Source: Candidatus Omnitrophota bacterium (GTDB lineage Bacteria > Omnitrophota > Koll11 > Zapsychrales > Aceulaceae). Taken from it: 6,387 nucleotides of DNA. The notes under the pieces were generated by a model. The model saw nothing but the letters and a program-made list of their open reading frames with translations, ran no database searches and was not told where the DNA came from. The stretch lies in assembly GCA_029931885.1 (NCBI GenBank), contig JAOZRJ010000050.1:2408-8794 (forward strand), in the 5' to 3' direction. Of this stretch, positions 1 through 4,698 are shown one piece after another; the first letter of the stretch is position 1, and each line of letters begins with the position of its first letter. A program made the position numbers and the translations under genes.

Positions 1-366
1 AGATATATGCCAACACAGGTTTTAAAGCTCGATATTTTAATCAATGATAAAGCTTGTGATGCTTTTTCTTGTTTAGTTCATAAGGACCGTTCTTACGAGA
101 AAGGGCAATCATTAGTTTCAAAATTAAAAGAATTAATTCCCCAGCAGCTTTTTGAGATTAAGATTCAAGCGGCGTGTAACGGACGTATTATTTCAAGTGC
201 GAAGGTTCGTTCAGTTGGGAAAAATGTAACAGCAAAATGTTATGGTGGGGATATTTCAAGGAAACGAAAATTATGGGAAAAACAAAAGGAAGGAAAAAAA
301 CGCCTTAAGCAAATAGGAACAGTTGAGATTCCTCAAGAGGCTTTTTTAGCGGTGTTAAAAATATGA
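1..366 (+). CDS. lepA: Elongation factor 4 (LepA), C-terminal part, 5' truncated
   Basis: This is the 3' end of the gene for the ribosome-associated GTPase LepA/EF4, a translation factor thought to act on stalled or mis-translocated ribosomes. Only about 121 codons are visible, reading in frame from base 1; the GTPase and elongation-factor domains lie upstream of the window. What remains is the LepA-specific C-terminal domain. Diagnostic segments are KLDILIN near the start, the [12 protein letters not shown] block, the [11 protein letters not shown] block and the terminal [11 protein letters not shown], which closely match the family's usual ending. A Trp stands where Leu is usual in the KLLEKQ stretch. 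The internal ATG at 7 is not a real start, because the homology continues through it. The stop TGA overlaps the lepB ATG by 4 bp (ATGA), which suggests translational coupling. lepA-lepB adjacency is common in bacteria. Identification is very secure. Confidence 0.97.
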   Translation, partial: RYMPTQVLKLDILINDKACDAFSCLVHKDRSYEKGQSLVSKLKELIPQQLFEIKIQAACNGRIISSAKVRSVGKNVTAKCYGGDISRKRKLWEKQKEGKKRLKQIGTVEIPQEAFLAVLKI

Positions 367-950
367 GCTTACGAAGATATTTTAGAAAAGATGGTCCTGC
401 CCGTGAATGGGTTGAATCTTTAGTTATTGCTTTTATTCTAGCAATGATAATTAGAACTTTTATTATGCAGGCTTTTAAGATTCCGACAGGGTCAATGCGT
501 ATGACATTGATAGAAGGGGATCGTATTTTGGTTAACAAGCTTAAATACGGCCCTATGATACCACTTATTGATTGGCGTTTACCAGGATATGGAAAGCTTA
601 AACGTGGAGATATTATTGTTTTTAAGTATCCTGAAGATCCGAAAAGAGATTTTATTAAGCGTCTTATCGCTTTTCCTGGTGAGACAATTTCGATTGTATC
701 TGGAAATGTTTATATTAACGGAAAAGAAATAAAAGATGAAAAAATTCTTAATACATATTACTATAATCGAGGTGATTACGGAATGTATGATCAATCGGTA
801 AAGATTCCGGATGATCATTTTTTTGTTCTAGGAGATAATAGTGCCTCAAGCATGGATAGTCGATTTTGGGGGTTTGTACCTAAGGATTTTCTTATTGGTA
901 AAGCAGAGATTATTTACTGGCCTTTAAATCGAGTTAGGTCTATTAAATAA
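363..950 (+). CDS. lepB: Signal peptidase I
   Basis: This encodes the membrane-bound type I signal peptidase that cleaves signal peptides from exported proteins on the outer face of the inner membrane. The 195-residue product has a short basic N-terminus, one hydrophobic membrane segment at about residues 18-38, then the catalytic domain. The nucleophile is Ser44 in the IPTGSM motif and the general base is Lys99 in DFIKRL, followed by the FPGE turn. The conserved GDN...DSRFWGFV block is at 157-172; its middle reads SASSM where many homologues have RDNSS or similar, with length and the Asp/Ser/Arg triad kept. Length is close to the compact Gram-positive-type enzymes and much shorter than E. 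coli LepB, with a single N-terminal anchor. The start overlaps the lepA stop (ATGA) and has no convincing Shine-Dalgarno sequence, so translation is probably coupled to lepA. The next in-frame Met (residue 28) would cut the membrane segment, so 363 is preferred. Confidence 0.96.
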   Translation: MSLRRYFRKDGPAREWVESLVIAFILAMIIRTFIMQAFKIPTGSMRMTLIEGDRILVNKLKYGPMIPLIDWRLPGYGKLKRGDIIVFKYPEDPKRDFIKRLIAFPGETISIVSGNVYINGKEIKDEKILNTYYYNRGDYGMYDQSVKIPDDHFFVLGDNSASSMDSRFWGFVPKDFLIGKAEIIYWPLNRVRSIK

Positions 951-959
951 AGGTAATTG

Positions 960-1217
960 ATGCAAAAGTGGATTTTTGTGATAATTGTGTTCTTCTTTAT
1001 TTCAGGTTGTCAAGCAGTTGCGACACAAAGGAATAATCCGTCATCTTTACAGGTTGAAGGGGCAGGGGAGATTCAATCAGCGATCGAGTCCGTTGCCGGA
1101 GCTGTTTCTAAAAGGAAGATTCGTATAAAATATTGCCCTGTGTGTGGACGTCGTTTTAGTCCTGATGTTGTACAATGTCCTTTTGATGGCGCAAAACTAA
1201 AAGATCTTGAGGAATGA
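960..1217 (+). CDS. Small lipoprotein with C-terminal zinc-ribbon motif
   Basis: This is an unnamed 85-residue predicted lipoprotein. Residues 1-16 form a signal peptide (one Lys, then a hydrophobic core) ending in a lipobox, ISG-C17, so Cys17 would be lipidated after cleavage by signal peptidase II. Residues 18-50 look flexible and low in hydrophobicity. Residues 51-57 are basic. The C-terminus carries CPVCG (Cys59, Cys62) and, after ten residues, CPFDG (Cys73 with Asp76), a zinc-ribbon-like pattern in which the usual fourth Cys is Asp. Similar CPxCG...CPxDG tails occur in varied bacterial proteins, so the motif does not give a function. The ATG at 960 is chosen over TTG at 957 because AAAGG at 949-953 is 6 nt from 960 and only 3 nt from 957. 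The gene lies 9 bp after lepB and 2 bp before pgsA, in the same operon. The lipoprotein call is strong; the role is unknown. Confidence 0.8.
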   Translation: MQKWIFVIIVFFFISGCQAVATQRNNPSSLQVEGAGEIQSAIESVAGAVSKRKIRIKYCPVCGRRFSPDVVQCPFDGAKLKDLEE

Positions 1218-1219
1218 TT

Positions 1220-1780
1220 ATGAAATTAACATTTGCAAACAAATTAACTCTTGGAAGAATTTTATCAGTACCGTTTTTTATTGCCGCATTAGTTTATTAT
1301 ATTCCAGAACGTGATTATTTGCGTTATGCTGCGCTGATAATATTTTTACTTGCTATTATTACAGATGTTATTGATGGGTATGTTGCTAGACGACATCATC
1401 AAAAAACAAAAGCTGGAGCTATTTTAGATCCATTAGCAGATAAATTTTTATTGTTAAGTGCATTTATTTGTTTATATCGAATAAAAGATATTGGTGCGCC
1501 GTTTTATGTTCCTTTAGCTGTTTTATTTATTGTTCTTAGCCGTGATGCAATTTTGCTTGTAGGGTCTATGATTATTTATATCGTAAATGATGGTATTGAT
1601 ATCATTCCAACAAAATGGGGAAAATCAACCACATTTTTTCAAGTTGTCTCTATCGTTGGAATTTTCTTACGCTTGCCAATTTTTCCTGCAATATGGTATG
1701 CGGTGGCTTTTGTAACAATTTTTTCAGGGGTGGGATACATAAGAAATGGAATAAAGGTGCTTAATGTTTCTTCTAATTAA
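1220..1780 (+). CDS. pgsA: CDP-diacylglycerol-glycerol-3-phosphate 3-phosphatidyltransferase
   Basis: This encodes the integral membrane enzyme that joins CDP-diacylglycerol and glycerol-3-phosphate to give phosphatidylglycerophosphate, the committed step to phosphatidylglycerol and cardiolipin. The CDP-alcohol phosphotransferase signature is complete: Asp49, Asp52-Gly53, Ala56-Arg57, Gly66, Asp70 and Asp74, with the exact D-x2-DG-x2-AR-x8-G-x3-D-x3-D spacing. The NKLTLGRI segment at the N-terminus is typical of PgsA, and several hydrophobic segments follow the motif. The 186-residue length is normal. The start at 1220 is preferred over an in-frame ATG at 1214 because GAGG at 1209-1212 is 7 nt upstream of 1220 but only 1 nt from 1214. 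The 3' end overlaps plsY by 17 bp. Other members of the superfamily (phosphatidylserine or cardiolipin synthases) share the motif, but the N-terminus, size and plsY neighbour favour PgsA. Confidence 0.93.
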   Translation: MKLTFANKLTLGRILSVPFFIAALVYYIPERDYLRYAALIIFLLAIITDVIDGYVARRHHQKTKAGAILDPLADKFLLLSAFICLYRIKDIGAPFYVPLAVLFIVLSRDAILLVGSMIIYIVNDGIDIIPTKWGKSTTFFQVVSIVGIFLRLPIFPAIWYAVAFVTIFSGVGYIRNGIKVLNVSSN

Positions 1781-2399
1781 AATAATTCTTGGCTTAGGAT
1801 TAGCTTATCTTTTAGGATCAATGCCTACGGCATACATTTTTGGAAAGCTTTATAAGGGGATTGATATTCGTGAGCATGGTTCTAAAAATGTTGGTGCGAC
1901 GAACGTTTTTCGTGTTTTAGGGAAGGTTCCTGGAATTGTCGTTTTAATAATCGATATTTTAAAAGGTGTTTTAGCTGTTGTTGTTGTTTCAGATCTTCTT
2001 GATTTAAACGGCGTTGTATTTTATATCCTGCTTGGAATTGCTTCAGTTTGCGGCCATAATTGGACAGTTTTTCTAAGGTTTAAAGGAGGCAAAGGTGTTG
2101 CGACAAGCTTAGGAGTTTTAATCGGGCTTACTATTAAAATTGCTTCTATTCGCGCTGTTTTAGTTTTGTCTGTTCTGATTTGGTCTGCTGTATTTTTGTG
2201 CTCTGGCTTTGTTTCTTTAGCCTCAATGATTGCTGTTATCTTTTTGCCACTTTTTATGCTGATATTCACGCATTCTTTTGAGCTTGTTGTTTTAGGTGTC
2301 ATTTTTTGTATTTTTGTCATTTTTAAACATCGTCCCAACATCCAAAGGCTTCTTAATGGCAAGGAGTCTAAGGTCAAATTACCCTTTCATAAGCGTTAA
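1764..2399 (+). CDS. plsY: Acyl-phosphate:glycerol-3-phosphate acyltransferase PlsY
   Basis: This encodes the polytopic membrane enzyme that acylates the sn-1 position of glycerol-3-phosphate from acyl-phosphate, the first step of phospholipid synthesis in the PlsX/PlsY route. All three family motifs are present in the 211-residue product: GSKNVGATNVFR at 39-50; GHNWTVFLRFKGGKGVAT at 97-114; and KHRPNIQRLLNGKES at 188-202. Motif 2 has Thr101 where Pro is common (GHxxPVF). Hydrophobic stretches separate the motifs as expected for a multi-pass protein, and the C-terminus is basic. The start overlaps the pgsA end by 17 bp and has AAAGG at 1753-1757, 6 nt upstream. Clustering with pgsA makes a phospholipid-synthesis module. 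It appears to be the last gene of the upstream operon, since a 354-bp gap follows. Confidence 0.96.
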   Translation: MFLLIKIILGLGLAYLLGSMPTAYIFGKLYKGIDIREHGSKNVGATNVFRVLGKVPGIVVLIIDILKGVLAVVVVSDLLDLNGVVFYILLGIASVCGHNWTVFLRFKGGKGVATSLGVLIGLTIKIASIRAVLVLSVLIWSAVFLCSGFVSLASMIAVIFLPLFMLIFTHSFELVVLGVIFCIFVIFKHRPNIQRLLNGKESKVKLPFHKR

Positions 2400-2401
2400 A
2401 A

Positions 2402-2417
2402 AAGAAAACGTTTCCTT
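2402..2417. promoter_or_regulatory. Palindromic operator-like site, upstream copy
   Basis: AAGAAAACGTTTCCTT is an inverted repeat centred on CG with one mismatched pair. It matches the second site (2528-2543) at 15 of 16 positions. The symmetry extends through flanking A and T to cover 2399-2420, again with that single mismatch. An AAnCGnTT core with a central CG is typical of LacI/GalR-family operators; assignment to that family is inference. Because it abuts the plsY stop and ends in five T residues, a weak AT-rich terminator is an alternative, but the repeat of the same sequence 126 bp away argues for protein binding. Confidence 0.45.
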
Positions 2418-2527
2418 TTTATAGAGTGCAAAAAAGCAAATAATTTCTTGTTTTTTTCTTAAAAAATCTTCAAATAATTATTTTCTTTGTTTCTTCACCG
2501 ACGAGGAAGAGAGATTTAGGCTTTTTC

Positions 2528-2543
2528 AAGAAAACGTTTTCTT
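2528..2543. promoter_or_regulatory. Palindromic operator-like site, downstream copy
   Basis: AAGAAAACGTTTTCTT is a perfect 16-bp palindrome centred on CG. It is nearly identical to the copy at 2402-2417, and the two centres are 126 bp apart, which is twelve turns of B-DNA at 10.5 bp per turn. It ends 18 bp before the predicted -35 hexamer at 2562. The shape fits a LacI/GalR-family operator, possibly used with the first copy for DNA looping. No regulator gene of this family is in the window. Confidence 0.5.
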
Positions 2544-2561
2544 ATATCCTCTCCAAGCATC

Positions 2562-2589
2562 TTGTTTTCATAAAACCCAATGATATACT
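2562..2589 (+). promoter_or_regulatory. Candidate sigma70-type promoter for the gene at 2754
   Basis: The -10 hexamer TATACT (2584-2589) differs from TATAAT at one position and is preceded by TG one base upstream (2581-2582), as in extended -10 promoters. A weak -35, TTGTTT (2562-2567), lies 16 bp upstream. Transcription would begin near 2596, giving a leader of about 160 nt before the ATG at 2754. Both palindromic sites lie upstream of it. In AT-rich DNA such matches arise by chance, so confidence is moderate. Confidence 0.4.
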
Positions 2590-2644
2590 TTCAATAGATT
2601 TAGAGTCACGGAAAAGAAGACGATAAATTTGATCATTGAAAGTA
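2586..2644 (+). repeat. 10-bp perfect inverted repeat (P1) in the leader or promoter
   Basis: TACTTTCAAT (2586-2595) is the exact reverse complement of ATTGAAAGTA (2635-2644), with 39 bases between. The right arm touches the next stem at 2645. If transcription starts upstream of 2586, this would be an RNA stem stacked on that neighbour. If the -10 at 2584-2589 is the real promoter, the left arm is mostly untranscribed and the repeat can only act at the DNA level. The two readings cannot both hold. Confidence 0.4.
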
Positions 2645-2714
2645 GTCCTCACCAGCCATGGAGGACATAATTGTCGGGTTGTTAGAAAGGAGAAAAATTT
2701 CATGACAGCCCGGC
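2645..2714 (+). promoter_or_regulatory. Structured leader RNA with two consecutive hairpins (P2, P3)
   Basis: P2 pairs GTCCTC (2645-2650) with GAGGAC (2661-2666) across a 10-nt loop. P3 pairs GTCGGGTTGTTA (2673-2684) with TGACAGCCCGGC (2703-2714): twelve continuous pairs, three of them G-U. The wobbles suggest pairing at the RNA level. Inside P3, GAAA (2685-2688) can also pair with TTTC (2698-2701), leaving a 9-nt loop and bulging A2702. No U-tract follows P3, so it is not an intrinsic terminator. P3 ends 26 nt before the ribosome binding site of the gene at 2754, which suggests a cis-acting leader. A free-standing small RNA is the alternative. I do not recognise a known riboswitch class. Confidence 0.5.
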
Positions 2715-2722
2715 ATTCTTAA
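2702..2722 (+). CDS. Possible six-codon leader peptide (MTARHS)
   Basis: A six-residue mini-ORF starts at ATG 2702 and stops at TAA 2720-2722. Its start is preceded by AAAGGAG (2686-2692) with a 9-nt spacer, one of the strongest Shine-Dalgarno matches in the window. The Shine-Dalgarno bases sit in the apical part of hairpin P3 and the coding bases form most of its right arm, so translating it would open the hairpin. It ends 31 nt before the ATG of the 106-residue protein. A short frame can arise by chance, and the purine run might have another role. Confidence 0.25.
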   Translation: MTARHS

Positions 2723-2740
2723 AAGGCCATAGATTTTAAA

Positions 2741-2746
2741 GAGGGG
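2741..2746 (+). promoter_or_regulatory. Ribosome binding site of the gene at 2754
   Basis: GAGGGG is placed 7 nt before the ATG at 2754 and fixes that start. UCCUC at 2646-2650 (left arm of P2) could pair with GAGGG here instead of with GAGGA at 2661-2665, so a switch between open and masked states is possible. Confidence 0.6.
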
Positions 2747-2753
2747 AAGAACG

Positions 2754-3074
2754 ATGAAAGAAATAGCTTTCAAAAATTTAACATCCACAGAGAAAAAGCG
2801 AAAAATCATCTCTTTAACAGAGAAGGTTGAGCGAGATGGATGTATTGTTTCTTCGCAAAAAACCCTTGTTTATATTGTAAGTCCTCAGTTTGAAAAGGTT
2901 CGAGAAATTTCTCAGCCTGAATATCATATCGGAAAGAGCTATGATTCTAAAACAAAAGAAGAGCGTTTTTCACTTCGCGTCAAAGGAACTTCTTACGTTT
3001 CCCAGGAATCTAGCTTTCTAAAAGTTGATTTTTGTCATTCTTTAAAAATTGACATCACGCCTATCGCAAGCTAA
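2754..3074 (+). CDS. Hypothetical protein, 106 residues
   Basis: I do not recognise this family. The product is a 106-residue, Lys-rich, probably cytoplasmic protein with no signal peptide, membrane segment or obvious catalytic motif. The N-terminal part (1-27) is highly charged (STEKKRK, then EKVERDG). Residues 28-47 and 72-103 alternate hydrophobic and polar residues, which suggests beta strands. There are two cysteines, Cys30 and Cys94, too far apart and isolated to look like a metal site. The start is supported by GAGGGG at 2741-2746. Base composition resembles the neighbours, giving no sign of recent transfer. It stands alone between two operons, with a long leader and paired operator-like sites upstream and a hairpin at its stop. 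That layout indicates a separately controlled single-gene unit. Ribosome binding site, length and setting make it likely to be real. Confidence 0.7.
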   Translation: MKEIAFKNLTSTEKKRKIISLTEKVERDGCIVSSQKTLVYIVSPQFEKVREISQPEYHIGKSYDSKTKEERFSLRVKGTSYVSQESSFLKVDFCHSLKIDITPIAS

Positions 3075-3090
3075 GCATAGCTTTTCCTTT
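3068..3090 (+). terminator. Weak intrinsic-terminator-like hairpin
   Basis: AAGCTA (3068-3073) pairs perfectly with TAGCTT (3078-3083) around the 4-nt loop AGCA, followed by TTCCTTT. The hairpin includes the stop codon of the preceding gene (TAA 3072-3074). The stem is short and AT-rich with an interrupted T-tract, so termination may be inefficient. Confidence 0.35.
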
Positions 3091-3117
3091 AATATAATTA
3101 ATACAAAAATAAATACT

Positions 3118-3186
3118 TATAATATCTATTTTAAGTTTTTGGTTGGTCATATATTCGTTGACGGTTAAAACCTTTTATGCTACTTT
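3118..3186 (+). promoter_or_regulatory. Possible promoter region for the yggS operon
   Basis: The gap 3075-3186 is very AT-rich and must hold any promoter for yggS-proC-mtnP-ileS. A perfect TATAAT at 3118-3123 lacks a good -35 at the right distance. Alternatively, TTGACG (3158-3163, five of six to TTGACA) is 17 bp before TACTTT (3181-3186), a poor -10 abutting the start codon. Neither pairing is convincing. Confidence 0.2.
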
Positions 3187-3882
3187 ATGTCAATGATTCG
3201 CGATAATGTCTTGCAAATAAGAGATAATATCTCTTTGATTTGCAAAAAGCTAGGAAGAAATCCCAATGAAATTACTATTGTGGGAGTGACAAAACAGTCT
3301 TCTGTTTCTTTAATAAAAGATGGCTTAGATGCTGGTATTACACATATTGGGGAGAATCGCGTACAAGAAGCTTTGAGAAAATATCAAAGCTCTGAGATTA
3401 AAGAATTTCACCCTATAAAGCATTTAATCGGGCATTTGCAGACAAATAAAGTTAAAGAAGCTTTAGGCATTTTTGATGTTATTCAATCTATTGACAGTCT
3501 TCGATTGGCTCAAGAAATAGAAAAGCAGTGCTCAAAGAGTAATCAAAAAGTAACAATTTTTATTCAGGTTAATACATCGGGAGAGTCGCAAAAATTCGGC
3601 ATTTCGAATGATGAGGCCTTTTCTTTGATTCAGGAAGTTTCTGATTTGAAAAATATTACAGTTTGTGGTCTTATGACAATAGCTCCGTGGACAGATGATA
3701 GAGATATTGTTCGTGATTGTTTTAAAAGATTAAAAGAATTAAATGATAAAATAATTGGTTCGTTCTGTGGTCATGATCAAATTCAAATGAAATTTCTTTC
3801 TATGGGGATGTCGGATGATTACGAGATCGCCTTAGAAGAAGGATCGAACATGGTTCGTATTGGTCGAGCCATATTTTCTTAA
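3187..3882 (+). CDS. yggS: PLP homeostasis protein (YggS/PLPBP family)
   Basis: This encodes a pyridoxal-5'-phosphate-binding protein of the YggS/PROSC family, which has the fold type III alanine-racemase-like barrel but is thought to buffer PLP rather than act as an enzyme. The PLP-binding lysine is Lys36 in GVTKQ. Other family blocks are IGENRVQE (54-61), IGHLQTNKVK (81-90), a QVNTSGE loop, CGLMTIAP and the phosphate-binding C-terminus SMGMSDDYEIAL...VRIGRAIF. The 231 residues match the normal length. The usual Gly-Ser/Thr phosphate loop pattern is conserved. No Shine-Dalgarno sequence is visible before the ATG at 3187; an in-frame ATG at 3193 has none either, and the choice between them is uncertain by two codons. 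yggS-proC pairing is widespread in bacteria and supports the assignment. Confidence 0.95.
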   Translation: MSMIRDNVLQIRDNISLICKKLGRNPNEITIVGVTKQSSVSLIKDGLDAGITHIGENRVQEALRKYQSSEIKEFHPIKHLIGHLQTNKVKEALGIFDVIQSIDSLRLAQEIEKQCSKSNQKVTIFIQVNTSGESQKFGISNDEAFSLIQEVSDLKNITVCGLMTIAPWTDDRDIVRDCFKRLKELNDKIIGSFCGHDQIQMKFLSMGMSDDYEIALEEGSNMVRIGRAIFS

Positions 3883-3905
3883 TGAATTATACCAGGAGTA
3901 AAGAG

Positions 3906-4694
3906 ATGAGAAAAATAGGTATTATTGGCGCTGGCAATATGGGAGAGGCCATTTTTGCAAGTGCTAAGAAAAAGTTTTCCATTTTTCTTTGCGAATCAGG
4001 TCGCAAGCGACAAAATTACTTACGCAAAATTTATGGCGTAAAGACAAAGAGTTTGTTAGAGCTTGTAAAGTTTTGTGATGTTTTAATTTTGGCTGTAAAG
4101 CCACAAAATATTGATGAAATCTTAGGGCAATTAAAAGATATTCCTATAAAAAATAAATTGATTATTTCAATTGCTGCAGGAGTTACAACATCGTATGTCG
4201 AAAAGAAAATACACAAAAGCGTTCGCGTTATTCGGACAATGCCAAATTTACCTGTACAAATACAGCAAGGAATGACAGCTATTTGTAAAGGAAAGAATGC
4301 TAAACAAGCAGATATTAAGTTAGCTTGTTCAATTTTTGACATATTAGGCCAGACCGTTGTTGTTCAGGAAAAAGCAATTGATGCTATTACTGCTGTTTCC
4401 GGAAGTGGTCCGGGATATGTTTATCTTTTTATGGAGCAAATGATCAAATCGGCAAAATTTTTAGGTTTGAATGAGAAACTAGCCAAGCAACTTGTTGAGC
4501 AGACTTTCTCAGGAAGTGTTGCACTTTTAAAACAAAGCAAGCAGGATGCACAAAGTTTGCGCATAAAAGTTTCTTCTAAGGGTGGAACAACGCAGGCAGC
4601 GGTTGATTTTTTCTTGAAGAAAAAAATCGATGTCATCTTTAATCAAGCATTAAGTGCGGCTCAGAAAAAAGCAAAGACTTTGTCAAGGAGATAA
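3906..4694 (+). CDS. proC: Pyrroline-5-carboxylate reductase
   Basis: This encodes the enzyme for the last step of proline synthesis, NAD(P)H-dependent reduction of 1-pyrroline-5-carboxylate in the cytoplasm. The 262-residue protein starts with a Rossmann nucleotide-binding motif, IGAGNMGEA (7-15), then AVKPQ (64-68) and RTMPN (110-114; many homologues have R-x-MPNTP, here MPNLP). The P5CR signature region begins SGSGPGYVYLFME (165-177) and ends with VSSKGGTTQAAV (222-233). The start at 3906 is chosen over an in-frame ATG at 3882 because AGGAG (3894-3898) is 7 nt upstream and because the Rossmann strand then begins two residues after Met, as usual. The gene follows yggS by 23 bp and precedes mtnP by 4 bp. 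All key residues appear intact. Confidence 0.95.
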   Translation: MRKIGIIGAGNMGEAIFASAKKKFSIFLCESGRKRQNYLRKIYGVKTKSLLELVKFCDVLILAVKPQNIDEILGQLKDIPIKNKLIISIAAGVTTSYVEKKIHKSVRVIRTMPNLPVQIQQGMTAICKGKNAKQADIKLACSIFDILGQTVVVQEKAIDAITAVSGSGPGYVYLFMEQMIKSAKFLGLNEKLAKQLVEQTFSGSVALLKQSKQDAQSLRIKVSSKGGTTQAAVDFFLKKKIDVIFNQALSAAQKKAKTLSRR

Positions 4695-4698
4695 TCAT

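Larger units (their letters stand above)
2400..2753 (+). other. 354-bp regulatory intergenic region
   Basis: This is the only long gap without a substantial gene. The first 120 bases are rich in A and T runs. In order it holds a palindrome directly after the plsY stop (2402-2417), a second matching palindrome (2528-2543), a promoter-like pair of hexamers (2562-2589), an inverted repeat (2586-2644), two further RNA-capable stems (2645-2666 and 2673-2714), a possible mini-ORF (2702-2722) and the ribosome binding site of the gene at 2754. No tRNA, rRNA or known riboswitch class was recognised. The individual pieces are listed separately. Confidence 0.8.

Noticed and set aside
305..818. Minus-strand open frames across lepB (305-538 and 579-818).
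   Set aside because: They lie opposite a secure gene, resemble no protein I know and have no separate support.
1899..1917. Partial palindrome around GAACGTTTTTC inside plsY, resembling the operator core.
   Set aside because: It encodes part of conserved PlsY motif 1 and matches the 16-bp sites poorly.
2021..2377. Minus-strand open frame of 118 codons opposite plsY.
   Set aside because: The plus strand carries all three PlsY motifs; the antisense frame is a compositional by-product.
2399..2420. AT-rich inverted repeat ending in five T residues, read as the plsY terminator.
   Set aside because: The stem is nearly all A-T with no sensible loop, and the same core recurs at 2528-2543, which fits a protein-binding site better. 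Some terminator activity is not excluded.
2451..2466. T-run followed by A-run that could form a short A-T hairpin.
   Set aside because: It is a homopolymer pair with a 3-nt loop and no G-C pairs, so it is not a convincing terminator or operator.
2437..2479. Direct repeat CAAATAATT at 2437-2445 and 2471-2479.
   Set aside because: Nine bases of A/T-rich sequence in an A/T-rich gap are easily due to chance, and no third copy or spacing pattern was seen.
3882..3905. Upstream ATG of proC overlapping the yggS stop.
   Set aside because: A strong AGGAG lies between it and the ATG at 3906, and the family normally begins its Rossmann strand right after the later Met.
4031..4636. Minus-strand open frames opposite proC (4031-4342 and 4421-4636).
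   Set aside because: proC is intact and well conserved here, and the antisense frames show no recognisable features.
4654..4698. Upstream ATG in frame with mtnP inside proC.
   Set aside because: It would add 15 residues not typical of the family, while the ATG at 4699 has AAGGAG at ideal spacing.
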